Positions 14,818-21,901 of a DNA stretch of 22,594 bases are shown here, one piece after another. Below the pieces are notes generated by a model. It saw nothing but the letters and a program-made list of their open reading frames with translations. It was not told the origin of the DNA and did not search any database. Numbering within the stretch: position 1 is the stretch's first letter; each line of letters starts with the position of its first letter. The stretch is taken from contig JBBQEU010000052.1 in NCBI GenBank assembly GCA_038321235.1, positions 1 through 22,594 of the forward strand, written 5' to 3'. This DNA is from Sva-07 sp038321235 (GTDB lineage: Bacteria > Actinomycetota > Acidimicrobiia > Acidimicrobiales > Ilumatobacteraceae). A program made the position numbers and the translations under genes.

Positions 14818-16614
14818 TTACTCGCGGTCGTCGGCGGACGCTCGCGACCGGGCGACGAGGAAGGCGCCCCCACCCACCACGACAATGGCTCCCACGATCA
14901 GCGCGATCAACAGTCCGGTCGACATCCCGCCGTCGCTCCCTCCCCCGCCGTCGATCACCCGGAGGTTGGCGTAGGTGGGTGAGCTGTTGGAGAACAGCAC
15001 CGGTCCGATGTCGGCAGGCTGACGAAGCCATCCCTCGAAGCGGTCGGTGCGGTAGGCCTGTGGATCCGCGTCGGCGAGCAACACGACGTAGGTGCCGTTC
15101 TCGTGGAAGAGCTTCACCATCTCGTGCACGATCTCGATGCGCTTGTCACGATCGAGTTCGACCTTCTGCTGCTGGTACAGCTCGTCGTAGGCCGGGTCGC
15201 ACCAGTTGGCGTCGTTGTTGCCGGGCGACTCGACATCGGTCGTGAGTTCGTCGCAGGTGAAGTAGCTCAGCTGCGGGTCGGGATCGACGAACGGCGTCCA
15301 CCCCCACACGAACAGGTCGTACTCACCGGCGATGCTCGCTTCGTAGAGCTGGCCGTCGTCCATCACCGACACCTCGGTGCCGATTCCGATGTCGGCGAGC
15401 CACTGGGTGACGAACTCGCGGATCGCCGGTGCGTCGTCGGACTCGGATCGTTCGACGTAGCGGAACCTCAACGGGTCGGTGCCATCGGGCATCTCGCGAA
15501 CACCATCACCGTCGGTGTCGAGGTAGCCGGCGTCGTCGAGCATCGAGTTGGCGAGATCCGGGTCGAACGCGAAGACCTCGTCGTCCGACAGCTCGGGGGT
15601 CCACACCGGGTCGGCCGACGGGATGATGACCGAGCCGACCGAACCGGTGCCGAGGGCCACGCGGTCGAAGAGCACGTTGCGGTCGATCGCGTGGGCGATG
15701 GCGTGGCGCACGTCGAGGTCCTGGAGCGCCGGATGGCCGTCGCCGAGTCCGCCGGCGCCGCCGTTCATGGCGAGCTCGGTGAACGAACCCTGCTCACCCG
15801 ACACGGTCTCGATGTTCGGATCGCCCTCCAGCCGTTCGAGCGCGGAACGAGGCAGCGCATGCGCAGCGTCGATCTCGCCGGCCTGGAGTGCAGCGACCAT
15901 GGCGTCGCCGTTGGTGAACACGCGAAAGACGACGCGGTCGATGCCGTTGTCGTCGCCGTACCAGTTGGAGTTCTTCTGCATCGTCCAGTCCTGGCCCGAG
16001 CGCCATTCAGTGAGCGAGTACTGGCCGGAGGCCACGCCGTCGAGCCCCTCGTACGAGGCGAGGTCGTCTGCGGTGATGTCCTCGTAGATGTGCTTCGGCA
16101 CGATGTATGCGTCCATCGTGGGGAGCTTCGGATCGGGAACCGACGAGGTGATCTCGACGGTCCGCTCGTCGATCACGACGGCGTCGAGGTTCTGCACGGT
16201 CGAGTAGTGGTTGCTCCACTCCTCGTCGCGCGACCGATTGACGGTGTACGCGATGTCGTCGGCGGTCAGCGGCTCGCCGTCGGACCAGGCAAGGTCCTCG
16301 CGCAACGTGTAGGTGTAGGTGAGCCCGTCATTCGACCCCTCCCACGACTCGGCCAGTCCTGGGATGGTTTCGAAGTCGTCGGCGGCCTTGTCGGTGAGCG
16401 ACGCGAACTGCAGGTTCCACACCTCGTAGTCGGGCACCAGGAATCCAACGGTGACGTTCGGCGACGACAGGTCCTGCAGCAGGCCGATCGTGAGGGTGAC
16501 GGTGTCGCCCGAGTTACCGCTTCCGCTGTCACCCTGAGCGAGCGCGGTCGGCACCACGGCACCGGAGAACAGCACACAGGCCAACAGGCCGGCACCGATG
16601 AGACGCCTCGACAT
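14818..16614 (-). CDS. Family 5 extracellular solute-binding protein with C-terminal membrane anchor
   Basis: A 598-residue SBP_bac_5 protein, the ligand receptor of the importer. It has a cleavable signal peptide (cut expected after ALA at ~26). The two-lobed periplasmic-binding fold includes AESWEGSNDGLTYTYTLRED, AWSDGEPLTADD, RHAIAHAIDR and an acidic LDTDGDGV loop. The C-terminus has a Gly/Ser spacer, one membrane helix (LLIALIVGAIVVVGGGAFLV) and a short basic tail. Most Gram-positive binding proteins are N-terminal lipoproteins; here no good lipobox is present and the C-terminal helix is the likely anchor. ATG 16614 has AAGGGG about 6 nt upstream. It is the first gene of the operon, so the promoter should lie in 16615-16711, where I see no convincing consensus. 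Specificity (peptide or other) cannot be told. Confidence 0.93.
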   Translation of the reverse strand: MSRRLIGAGLLACVLFSGAVVPTALAQGDSGSGNSGDTVTLTIGLLQDLSSPNVTVGFLVPDYEVWNLQFASLTDKAADDFETIPGLAESWEGSNDGLTYTYTLREDLAWSDGEPLTADDIAYTVNRSRDEEWSNHYSTVQNLDAVVIDERTVEITSSVPDPKLPTMDAYIVPKHIYEDITADDLASYEGLDGVASGQYSLTEWRSGQDWTMQKNSNWYGDDNGIDRVVFRVFTNGDAMVAALQAGEIDAAHALPRSALERLEGDPNIETVSGEQGSFTELAMNGGAGGLGDGHPALQDLDVRHAIAHAIDRNVLFDRVALGTGSVGSVIIPSADPVWTPELSDDEVFAFDPDLANSMLDDAGYLDTDGDGVREMPDGTDPLRFRYVERSESDDAPAIREFVTQWLADIGIGTEVSVMDDGQLYEASIAGEYDLFVWGWTPFVDPDPQLSYFTCDELTTDVESPGNNDANWCDPAYDELYQQQKVELDRDKRIEIVHEMVKLFHENGTYVVLLADADPQAYRTDRFEGWLRQPADIGPVLFSNSSPTYANLRVIDGGGGSDGGMSTGLLIALIVGAIVVVGGGAFLVARSRASADDRE

Positions 16615-16711
16615 TCGATCCCCTTCGGAAACAGGGCGCCCCAGCGCCGCGAATTGGTGGCGGCATTCTCCACCGCGACGCCCGCGATACGCAACTGCGC
16701 TGCCGGATGCC

Positions 16712-17569
16712 ATGGTGGGGACTGTGGCGTCGGTCGACCACACTGGCCGGATGACGATCGACGGGGTGCGTTCGTTGGGTCGTACGACCACATGGGAGCT
16801 GGTCGATTCGCTCGTGGTGAGCGGTGATGTCGGGCACCCGCAGGGCTTGAGTCGATGGGGTGACGGATGGTTGGTGAGCACCGTCCATCCGGGTTCGGCT
16901 CGGGGCGAGGTGGTGATGGTCTCGACCGACGGCGAGGTGCTGCGCCGGGTCGATGTCACCGACGGCGAACGGTTCCATCCGGGTGGGTTCACCACGGATT
17001 CAGCGACGGCCGGCTCGCCGGGCTGCTGGATCGCGGTTGCCGAGTACCGGCCCCGATCGACGACCACGGTGATGCGGCTCGACGCCGAGCTGGCAACAGT
17101 GGAATCGTTCCCGTTCGACGACCATCTCGGAGCGATCTGCGCGCTTGCCGACGGCACGTTGTTCGCCGTGTCGTGGGCGTCGAGGCGCTGGTACCGCCTC
17201 GACGCCGGCGGCCGCATCGTGGAGCAGCGCACCACGCCGAGCCGCTGGGTGGACCTCCAGGACATCGCCCACGTGACGACGACGATCGACGGCGAGCGCG
17301 TGGTGGCGACCGGTGTGGGCGGTCTCCAGGCTCCGGCCGGCCCGGTGCAACTCGGGGGGCTCGTGGTGATCGACGTCGACGCGTTGAACATCGAGCTCGA
17401 CACCCCGGTTGCGGCGTGGATGCCGTCGGGTCGCGTCGCCACCTACAACGGTGCGCACCTCGTTCTGGATGACGGGCCGTCGGTGACCTTGCACTGTCTC
17501 GTCGACGACACCGCCGGCTCGATCGGCACGTGGGCCGCCTCCCCCGTCAGTCCACGTCGCGTCGTGTGA
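16712..17569 (+). CDS. DUF6454-like beta-propeller-type protein
   Basis: A protein of about 285 residues from ATG 16712 (ATG 16751 also possible; the frame is open from 16598 but that would overlap the binding-protein gene). Motifs match what I recall of DUF6454: GHPQGL, FHPGGF, VAEYRP, FDDHLGAIC, AVSWASRRWY and WVDLQDI. Repeated short beta-rich blocks ending in G-x-L/W suggest a propeller-like fold. DUF6454 proteins are usually secreted, but no signal peptide is visible here, so a cytoplasmic location or mis-set start is possible. The function is unknown. Its 3' end overlaps the convergent ABC-2 permease gene by 23 bp. It is transcribed away from the peptide importer operon across a 97-bp gap. 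Confidence 0.78.
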   Translation: MVGTVASVDHTGRMTIDGVRSLGRTTTWELVDSLVVSGDVGHPQGLSRWGDGWLVSTVHPGSARGEVVMVSTDGEVLRRVDVTDGERFHPGGFTTDSATAGSPGCWIAVAEYRPRSTTTVMRLDAELATVESFPFDDHLGAICALADGTLFAVSWASRRWYRLDAGGRIVEQRTTPSRWVDLQDIAHVTTTIDGERVVATGVGGLQAPAGPVQLGGLVVIDVDALNIELDTPVAAWMPSGRVATYNGAHLVLDDGPSVTLHCLVDDTAGSIGTWAASPVSPRRVV

Positions 17570-18335
17570 GCATGGTGATTCCAATGGCGAGTGACACCAA
17601 CGCGTACCCGGCGAAGACCGCCGCGTTCTCGACCCTCGACAGCGCCACAGCAATGGCCTCGGGGGAATCGATGTCGGAGTCGAGGTCGAGCAGGTGGTTG
17701 CCTGCGACGAACGGCAGGTACCTGGCGATCTCGGCGGGGATGAAAACGAGGAGCAGGTTCTCCACGACGAAGCCCCACACGAGCAAACCCGATACCGCAC
17801 CGGCACCGTGTCGCACGATCATGCCGAGCCCGAGTCCGAGGACGGCGGACAGCGTCGTGTACATCACGGCCCACGCGGAGGTGGAAGGAGCGGCGGAGAG
17901 TTCGCCGGCATCGATGCCGCTCAGGGAGGCGCCACAGAAACCGGCCACGATCCCGAACGCGCCGAACGCAGCACCCAGTAGTGTCGCTACGGCTGCTTTG
18001 GCGAAGGCGATGTCGGTCCGCGTCGGCCGAGCGGCGATCGCCGGGGCCAGCGTGCCGTGCTGCGCGTCGGCAGTGAACATCAGCACCCCACCGATCGCTG
18101 CCAGCACGGCAGCGACCACCGTCCAGTAGAACCCGACCTCGGCAATCGTGAGGACCTCGTCGGTCACGAGTGCCCCGACGGCGAACGACACGATGAACCC
18201 GCCGACGACGTTGATGGCGAGGAGCAGCCACGTGCTGCGTACTGATGTGACCTTGATCGCTTCCGCGCGCAGGGCGCCACCAAGGTTGGGGCGGCGCGAC
18301 GAGACGCGCCCGGTGTCAAGCGTTGCTGTGTTCAT
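17547..18335 (-). CDS. ABC-2 type transporter permease
   Basis: A 262-residue membrane protein with about six helices: WLLLAINVVGGFIVSFAVGAL; TVVAAVLAAIGGVLMF; ATLLGAAFGAFGIVAGFCGA; VMYTTLSAVLGLGLGMIV; LLVWGFVVENLLLVFI; and VFAGYALVSLAIGITML. The short N-terminal cytoplasmic segment with RAEAIKVTSVRSTWLL is typical of ABC-2 permeases. The ATG overlaps the stop of the ATPase gene by 4 bp (ATGA), so the two form an exporter. The operon begins with an MDR oxidoreductase under a TetR-type regulator, suggesting export of a toxic or signalling molecule, though no substrate can be named. The gene converges on the DUF6454-like gene with a 23-bp overlap. Confidence 0.88.
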   Translation of the reverse strand: MNTATLDTGRVSSRRPNLGGALRAEAIKVTSVRSTWLLLAINVVGGFIVSFAVGALVTDEVLTIAEVGFYWTVVAAVLAAIGGVLMFTADAQHGTLAPAIAARPTRTDIAFAKAAVATLLGAAFGAFGIVAGFCGASLSGIDAGELSAAPSTSAWAVMYTTLSAVLGLGLGMIVRHGAGAVSGLLVWGFVVENLLLVFIPAEIARYLPFVAGNHLLDLDSDIDSPEAIAVALSRVENAAVFAGYALVSLAIGITMLTRRDVD

Positions 18336-19228
18336 GAGGCCGTGAATTCTGTGGAGGCGCGAGTGAGCTCGAGCAGGCTGTCTTCGAGGGTCTGGGTCAT
18401 CTCGGTGAGTTCGGTGAGGGCGATCCCGTGCTCGAACGCTCGGCGTGAGATGTCGCCGATCGAGCCGTTGCGAACGATGAGGCGACCGTCGAACAGTTCG
18501 ACATCGGCATCGTCGGTACCGAGGAGTTGGTGGAGGTCGCCCAAACGGTCTGCTCGCACGACGACGTAGCGCCCGCTTTGCTGCTGGATTGCGTGGACGG
18601 TGTCGGCGACGATGAGTTTGCCGGTTCCGACGACGACGAGATCGTCGGCGAACATGGCGAGTTCGGCGATCAGGTGACTGGACACGAAGACCGTTCCGCC
18701 CCGATTCGAATGGTCGCGCAGCAGATCGCGCAGCCAACGGATGCCGTCGGGGTCGAGGCCATTGGAGGGTTCATCGAGCATGAGCACAGCGGGGTCGCCC
18801 AGGAGTGCGCCGGCGAGGGCCAGCCGTTGACGCATGCCGAGCGAGTAGCCCCCGGCACGCCGGTCGGCCACGGAGTCGAGGCCGACCTGGGCCAGCACAT
18901 CTTCAACACGCGACGATGCAACGCCAATGAGTGCCGCGAGTGCTCGGAGGTGCTGGCGAGCCGAGCGCCCTGGGTGCATGCACCGCGCGTCGAGCACGGC
19001 TCCGACGACGCGTGCGGGGTTCGGCAAGTCGCGGTAGCGCTCGCCGCCGTAACGCACCTCGCCCTCGTCTGGTCGTGTCAGGTCGACCATCATGCGCATC
19101 GTGGTCGACTTGCCTGCACCGTTCGGTCCGACGAAGCCGGTCACCCGGCCGGTTCGAACCTCGAACGACAGATCGTCGACGGCGCTGCGTGAGCCGTAAC
19201 GCTTGGTGAGATGATGGACCGAGATCAC
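18332..19228 (-). CDS. ABC exporter ATP-binding protein (CcmA/BcrA-like)
   Basis: A 298-residue ATPase with Walker A GPNGAGKST (34-42), Q-loop region, signature YSLGMRQRLALAGALL, Walker B AVLMLDEP followed by SNGLDPDG, and H-loop VSSHLIAEL. The ~80-residue C-terminal extension (FDGRLIVRNG, TLEDSLLELT) is usual in the drug/lantibiotic exporter class. The GTG start overlaps the oxidoreductase stop by 4 bp (GTGA). It powers the ABC-2 permease encoded immediately downstream. Although the frame is open upstream to 19690, family homology begins at VISVHHLTKRYG, right at this GTG. Confidence 0.93.
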   Translation of the reverse strand: MISVHHLTKRYGSRSAVDDLSFEVRTGRVTGFVGPNGAGKSTTMRMMVDLTRPDEGEVRYGGERYRDLPNPARVVGAVLDARCMHPGRSARQHLRALAALIGVASSRVEDVLAQVGLDSVADRRAGGYSLGMRQRLALAGALLGDPAVLMLDEPSNGLDPDGIRWLRDLLRDHSNRGGTVFVSSHLIAELAMFADDLVVVGTGKLIVADTVHAIQQQSGRYVVVRADRLGDLHQLLGTDDADVELFDGRLIVRNGSIGDISRRAFEHGIALTELTEMTQTLEDSLLELTRASTEFTAS

Positions 19229-20286
19229 GAGACGTCTGTCACGCGGTCGTCGATGACGATGATCGCCTTGCCGGCGATTCGACCTGCCACGAGGTCGTCG
19301 ATCGCTGTCGGCACGTCGGCCAACGCATAGCGTCTCGTCACGGCCGCAACAACGGTGCCGGCTGCCAACATGGCTGCGAGCTCGTCGAGTCCTGCGTGGT
19401 GCTCGGTCACGATGAACGTGGTGAGACGTTGCTCGACGAAGGGGGACCAAGCGAGCGCCCGGAGTTGACGGTCGGTTCCACCGAACCACCTGCCCCCGCC
19501 TTCCCCGCCGACGATGACGAGCGTGCCGTGAGGTTCCATCACGTTGCGCAGGCGACGAAGTGACGTGTTGCCACCGATGTCGATCACCACGTCGTACTTG
19601 GTCCCGTCGGATTCGATCGTCGTGCGGGTGTAGTCGATCACTCGAGTCGCACCGAGTGAGCTCACGAGTTCGGCCTTCGCAGTGCTGCACACGCCGGTGA
19701 CGTGGGCCCCGATGTTCGAGGCGATCTGCGTCGCGAACGATCCGACGCCGCCGGACGCACCGATGATCAGCACCGATTGGCCGACTGCGACCTGCCCCAC
19801 AGCGGTGACCGCCTGCAATGCCGTCAGGCCCGAATCGGGAACGGCCGCCGCGGCTGCGAAGTCCAGTCCGCTCGGGATCGGTGCCAGCTTGTCCTCGGCT
19901 GCGGCTGCATAGTCCGCAAATGCGCCACGACCGGTGCCGAAGACACGATCGCCGACGGCGAAGCGTTCGACCCTCTCACCCACTTGGACGACCGTGCCGG
20001 CGAGGCTGCAGCCTGGGACCTGCGTCTTCGGTCTGCGGAGTCCGTACGCCGCTCGCGCGGCGTACGGACTCCCGGCCATCAGATGCCACGTGGCTCGGTC
20101 CACCGCTGCGGCGCTCACGGCGATCAGTACCTCGCTGTCTCGAAGAGTTGGCGTTGCAGTGGTGGTGTGGTGCAGCGCCTCGGTCGAGCCGTACTGGCGT
20201 TGAACGATCGCCTGCATCGTCGACGGCAGGCGCTTCGATGTGGGAGTCGTTCCGACGGAACCGTCTGAGAGTTTTTCACTGATCAT
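19225..20286 (-). CDS. MDR-superfamily NAD(P)-dependent oxidoreductase (quinone reductase-like)
   Basis: A 353-residue medium-chain dehydrogenase/reductase. The GroES-like N-terminal domain (MQAIVQRQYG onward) contains PGCSLAGTVVQVGERV and VGDRVFG. The Rossmann domain has the nucleotide motif GASGGVGS (176-183) and DVVIDIGG. The zinc-binding Cys/His set of alcohol dehydrogenases is absent, so it is most like zinc-free quinone oxidoreductases. ATG 20286 is chosen for a strong GGAGG 9 nt upstream; a later ATG (20217) would omit a 23-residue lead. It heads an operon with the ABC ATPase and permease and lies 148 bp from a divergent TetR gene. Residues ~72-84 (GSPYAARAAYGL) are encoded by a perfect 16-bp hairpin. 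The likely role is detoxifying or reducing an electrophile or quinone; the substrate is unknown. Confidence 0.9.
   Translation of the reverse strand: MISEKLSDGSVGTTPTSKRLPSTMQAIVQRQYGSTEALHHTTTATPTLRDSEVLIAVSAAAVDRATWHLMAGSPYAARAAYGLRRPKTQVPGCSLAGTVVQVGERVERFAVGDRVFGTGRGAFADYAAAAEDKLAPIPSGLDFAAAAAVPDSGLTALQAVTAVGQVAVGQSVLIIGASGGVGSFATQIASNIGAHVTGVCSTAKAELVSSLGATRVIDYTRTTIESDGTKYDVVIDIGGNTSLRRLRNVMEPHGTLVIVGGEGGGRWFGGTDRQLRALAWSPFVEQRLTTFIVTEHHAGLDELAAMLAAGTVVAAVTRRYALADVPTAIDDLVAGRIAGKAIIVIDDRVTDVS
20037..20072. repeat. Perfect 16-bp inverted repeat inside the oxidoreductase gene
   Basis: Arms 20037-20052 and 20057-20072 are perfectly complementary with a 4-nt loop (TCGC), GC-rich (GGAGTCCGTACGCCGC). 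In the minus-strand mRNA this is a stable hairpin about 215 nt after the start codon. It encodes the near-palindromic peptide YAARAAY at a place where the family has ordinary sequence, so it is not an obvious insertion. Confidence 0.8.
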
Positions 20287-20319
20287 GATCAGGGCCCTCC
20301 TCGGCCCAGTGGTGCGATA

Positions 20320-20348
20320 CATCTGGCCTTACGATGTAAGGCCAGATG
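20320..20348. promoter_or_regulatory. Operator O1, perfect 13-bp-arm palindrome (TetR-type site)
   Basis: Arms 20320-20332 and 20336-20348 (CATCTGGCCTTAC and its inverse) pair perfectly around GAT. The core is CCTTACGATGTAAGG. It begins directly next to the -10 box and covers the expected transcription start of the MDR operon, the classic place for a TetR-family repressor. The adjacent divergent TetR gene is the likely source of the ligand-sensing repressor. Confidence 0.75.
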
Positions 20349-20377
20349 AACCTAGCCTTACGCTGTACGGTTGTCAA
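20349..20377 (-). promoter_or_regulatory. Promoter of the MDR-ABC exporter operon
   Basis: On the minus strand TTGACA (20377-20372), 17 nt, then TAGGTT (20354-20349) makes a near-consensus housekeeping promoter. The start point is expected near 20342, giving a leader of about 55 nt with GGAGG before ATG 20286. An operator-like palindrome lies in the spacer and another directly over the start point. Confidence 0.75.
20356..20370. promoter_or_regulatory. Operator O2, imperfect copy of the O1 core
   Basis: CCTTACGCTGTACGG differs from the O1 core at two positions and is centred 29 bp from the O1 centre. It lies inside the -10/-35 spacer of the MDR promoter, and would also overlap any promoter directing the TetR gene. 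It is probably a weaker second repressor site allowing autoregulation. Confidence 0.6.
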
Positions 20378-20434
20378 CCAGATGTGACGTCTTGCACAGT
20401 GAGCCGGACACGTCACCGAACCAGCGGAGGCCCT

Positions 20435-21094
20435 GTGAACGACACGAACACCAAACGAACGACCGAACCTCTCACCCGGGACCGGGCGATTCGTGCTGCG
20501 GTCGCTCTCGCTGACGAGGACGGGATCGCGGGGCTCAGCATGCGCAAGCTGGCCAAGTCGCTGCGGGTCGAAGCGATGTCGCTGTATCACCACGTCGCCA
20601 GTAAGGGTGATCTCCTCGACGGGATGATCGATTGGGTGTTCGCCGAGATCGAACTTCCGTCGCTGGACCTCGCCTGGAAGGCAGCGATGATGCGGCGCTC
20701 CGACTCGTTGCGCGGCGTCCTGCTGCGCCACCGGTGGGCGGTGGGGCTCATGGACTCGCGCTCGTCGCCGGGTATGGCGACGCTGCGGCAACACGATGCG
20801 ATGATCGGTTGCTGTCGGGCCGCTGGATTCACGGTCGTCGGAGCAGGCCACGCACTGTCACTCATCGACAGCTACGTCTACGGCTTCGTCCTGCAAGAGG
20901 TGTCGCTGCCGTTCGGTCCCGGCGACGACATGGGCCAGAAGGTCGATGAAATCGTCCCAGCGGAGATGCTCGCCGCCTTTCCTCACCTCGCCGAACTCAC
21001 GACCGAACTCGTCCTGCGACCCGGCTATCAGTACGGCGACGAGTTCGCGTTAGGCATCGAGCTGGTTGTCGACGGCCTGCTGGCGTCGACCTGA
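20435..21094 (+). CDS. TetR-family transcriptional regulator
   Basis: A 219-residue repressor-type protein. The N-terminal helix-turn-helix (~13-65: TRDRAIRAAVALADEDG, LSMRKLAKSLRVEAMSLYHHVASKGDLL) has the canonical SLYxHVxxKxxLL end. The C-terminal region is helical and fits the TetR_C domain that binds small ligands and dimerises. GTG at 20435 is preferred, with GGAGG four bases upstream, because the HTH starts shortly after; upstream in-frame codons run through the operators. It is divergent from the MDR-ABC operon and most likely represses it through O1/O2. Its 3' end overlaps the convergent sensor-domain gene by 67 bp. Confidence 0.92.
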   Translation: MNDTNTKRTTEPLTRDRAIRAAVALADEDGIAGLSMRKLAKSLRVEAMSLYHHVASKGDLLDGMIDWVFAEIELPSLDLAWKAAMMRRSDSLRGVLLRHRWAVGLMDSRSSPGMATLRQHDAMIGCCRAAGFTVVGAGHALSLIDSYVYGFVLQEVSLPFGPGDDMGQKVDEIVPAEMLAAFPHLAELTTELVLRPGYQYGDEFALGIELVVDGLLAST

Positions 21095-21783
21095 TCGACG
21101 TCGCCGATCGCACGCGCCGTCCATCTGCCGCAGGCGCCGGCGAGTCGATTCATGACGTACAGCGAGGCGAGTGCGAACAGCAGCCCGACGGGCACGAAGA
21201 GCCACGACCACGGGGCGCTCGTTCCCAGGTTCTCGAGGGTCGTGCTGAGCGGCCACGTACCCCAGTCGTGGTCGTCGCGCCGGAGGTGGAACGGCGTCCA
21301 CACCATCGAGGCTGCGACGGTCGGGAGCGCCACAGCGATCGTGAAGGTCGCGATTCCGACCGGGAACCGCAGCAGCAGGTACCGCAGTTCCCTCCAACGT
21401 GCGGCGTCCGTGGACACGCGGCGGAGTCGGGTCCACGGGTTCCCATGTCCATGGTCGACCGGCGTGAGCGGTGCCACCGGCTGACCGAGCAGAAAGATCG
21501 TCGTCCACCGCTCGAACGCAGCGAATGAGTGGATCAGGTACCACGAACCGAGCAGGACGGGGATGCCGATGAGCGCCACGGCGATCAGGCCCACACCCAC
21601 GGCAACGAGGGTGATGATCAGTGTGAACCAGATCGTGCCGAGTGGAAGTCCGAGCAACAGATACAGGATGTTGCGATACGTCTGAGGGTCAGCGGGTGCT
21701 CGCAGAGCCTGCAGCGCACCGCCGAACTCACCCGCCGCAACCTGGTCGTCGAGAAGAAGTGGGCTGGAGTGTGGGGATCTCAT
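21028..21783 (-). CDS. Stand-alone putative sensor-domain membrane protein
   Basis: A 251-residue membrane protein matching the actinobacterial 'sensor' domain (PF13796-like) normally found N-terminal to histidine kinases. Visible are a paired-helix block at ~36-84 (NILYLLLGLPLGTIWFTLIIT, VGVGLIAVALIGIPVLLGSWYLI), FAAFERW, WRELRYLLLRFPVGIATFTIAVAL (~135-160) and a last pair ending LFALASLYVMNRLA. No kinase, HTH or other output domain follows; the C-terminus is a short Ser/Asn-rich tail. ATG 21783 has AGGA upstream; ATG 21819 is an alternative. The gene lies 118 bp downstream of an SDR gene on the same strand and overlaps the end of the TetR gene. Function unknown. Confidence 0.78.
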   Translation of the reverse strand: MRSPHSSPLLLDDQVAAGEFGGALQALRAPADPQTYRNILYLLLGLPLGTIWFTLIITLVAVGVGLIAVALIGIPVLLGSWYLIHSFAAFERWTTIFLLGQPVAPLTPVDHGHGNPWTRLRRVSTDAARWRELRYLLLRFPVGIATFTIAVALPTVAASMVWTPFHLRRDDHDWGTWPLSTTLENLGTSAPWSWLFVPVGLLFALASLYVMNRLAGACGRWTARAIGDVDQVDASRPSTTSSMPNANSSPY

Positions 21784-21880
21784 GGTGTCGATCCTGACGA
21801 CGGAGTCCTCTGGCGTCATCGGACCGCAGACCGCTTGTGTGGTCCGTCTGGGGGACGACGAACATCCACTCCTGTCATCT

Positions 21881-21900
21881 CGTCGAGACACCCCTCGACG
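21881..21900 (-). terminator. Small hairpin after the SDR stop codon
   Basis: CGTCGAG (21881-21887) and CTCGACG (21894-21900) form a perfect 7-bp stem with a 6-nt loop, starting two bases beyond the SDR stop codon (21902-21904). No T-run follows, so intrinsic termination is uncertain; it could instead be a 3' stability element between the SDR and sensor genes. Confidence 0.35.
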
Positions 21901-21901
21901 G

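Noticed and set aside
15103..16827. Long open frame (574 codons) antisense to the solute-binding protein gene, and similar antisense frames over the MBL-Rieske (1015-2361), beta-galactosidase (6212-7564) and transpeptidase (7059-8504) genes
   Set aside because: Products lack recognisable domains and are Arg/Val/Asp-rich readings of GC-biased codons; the opposite strand encodes clear protein families throughout.
19229..19690. Possible extra N-terminal domain on the exporter ATPase
   Set aside because: Arg/His-rich out-of-frame reading of the MDR oxidoreductase; homology starts at GTG 19228.
20281..20290. GATCATGATC palindrome at the MDR start codon as a further operator
   Set aside because: Only 10 bp, unrelated to the CCTTAC core, and explained by the start codon plus MIS codons.
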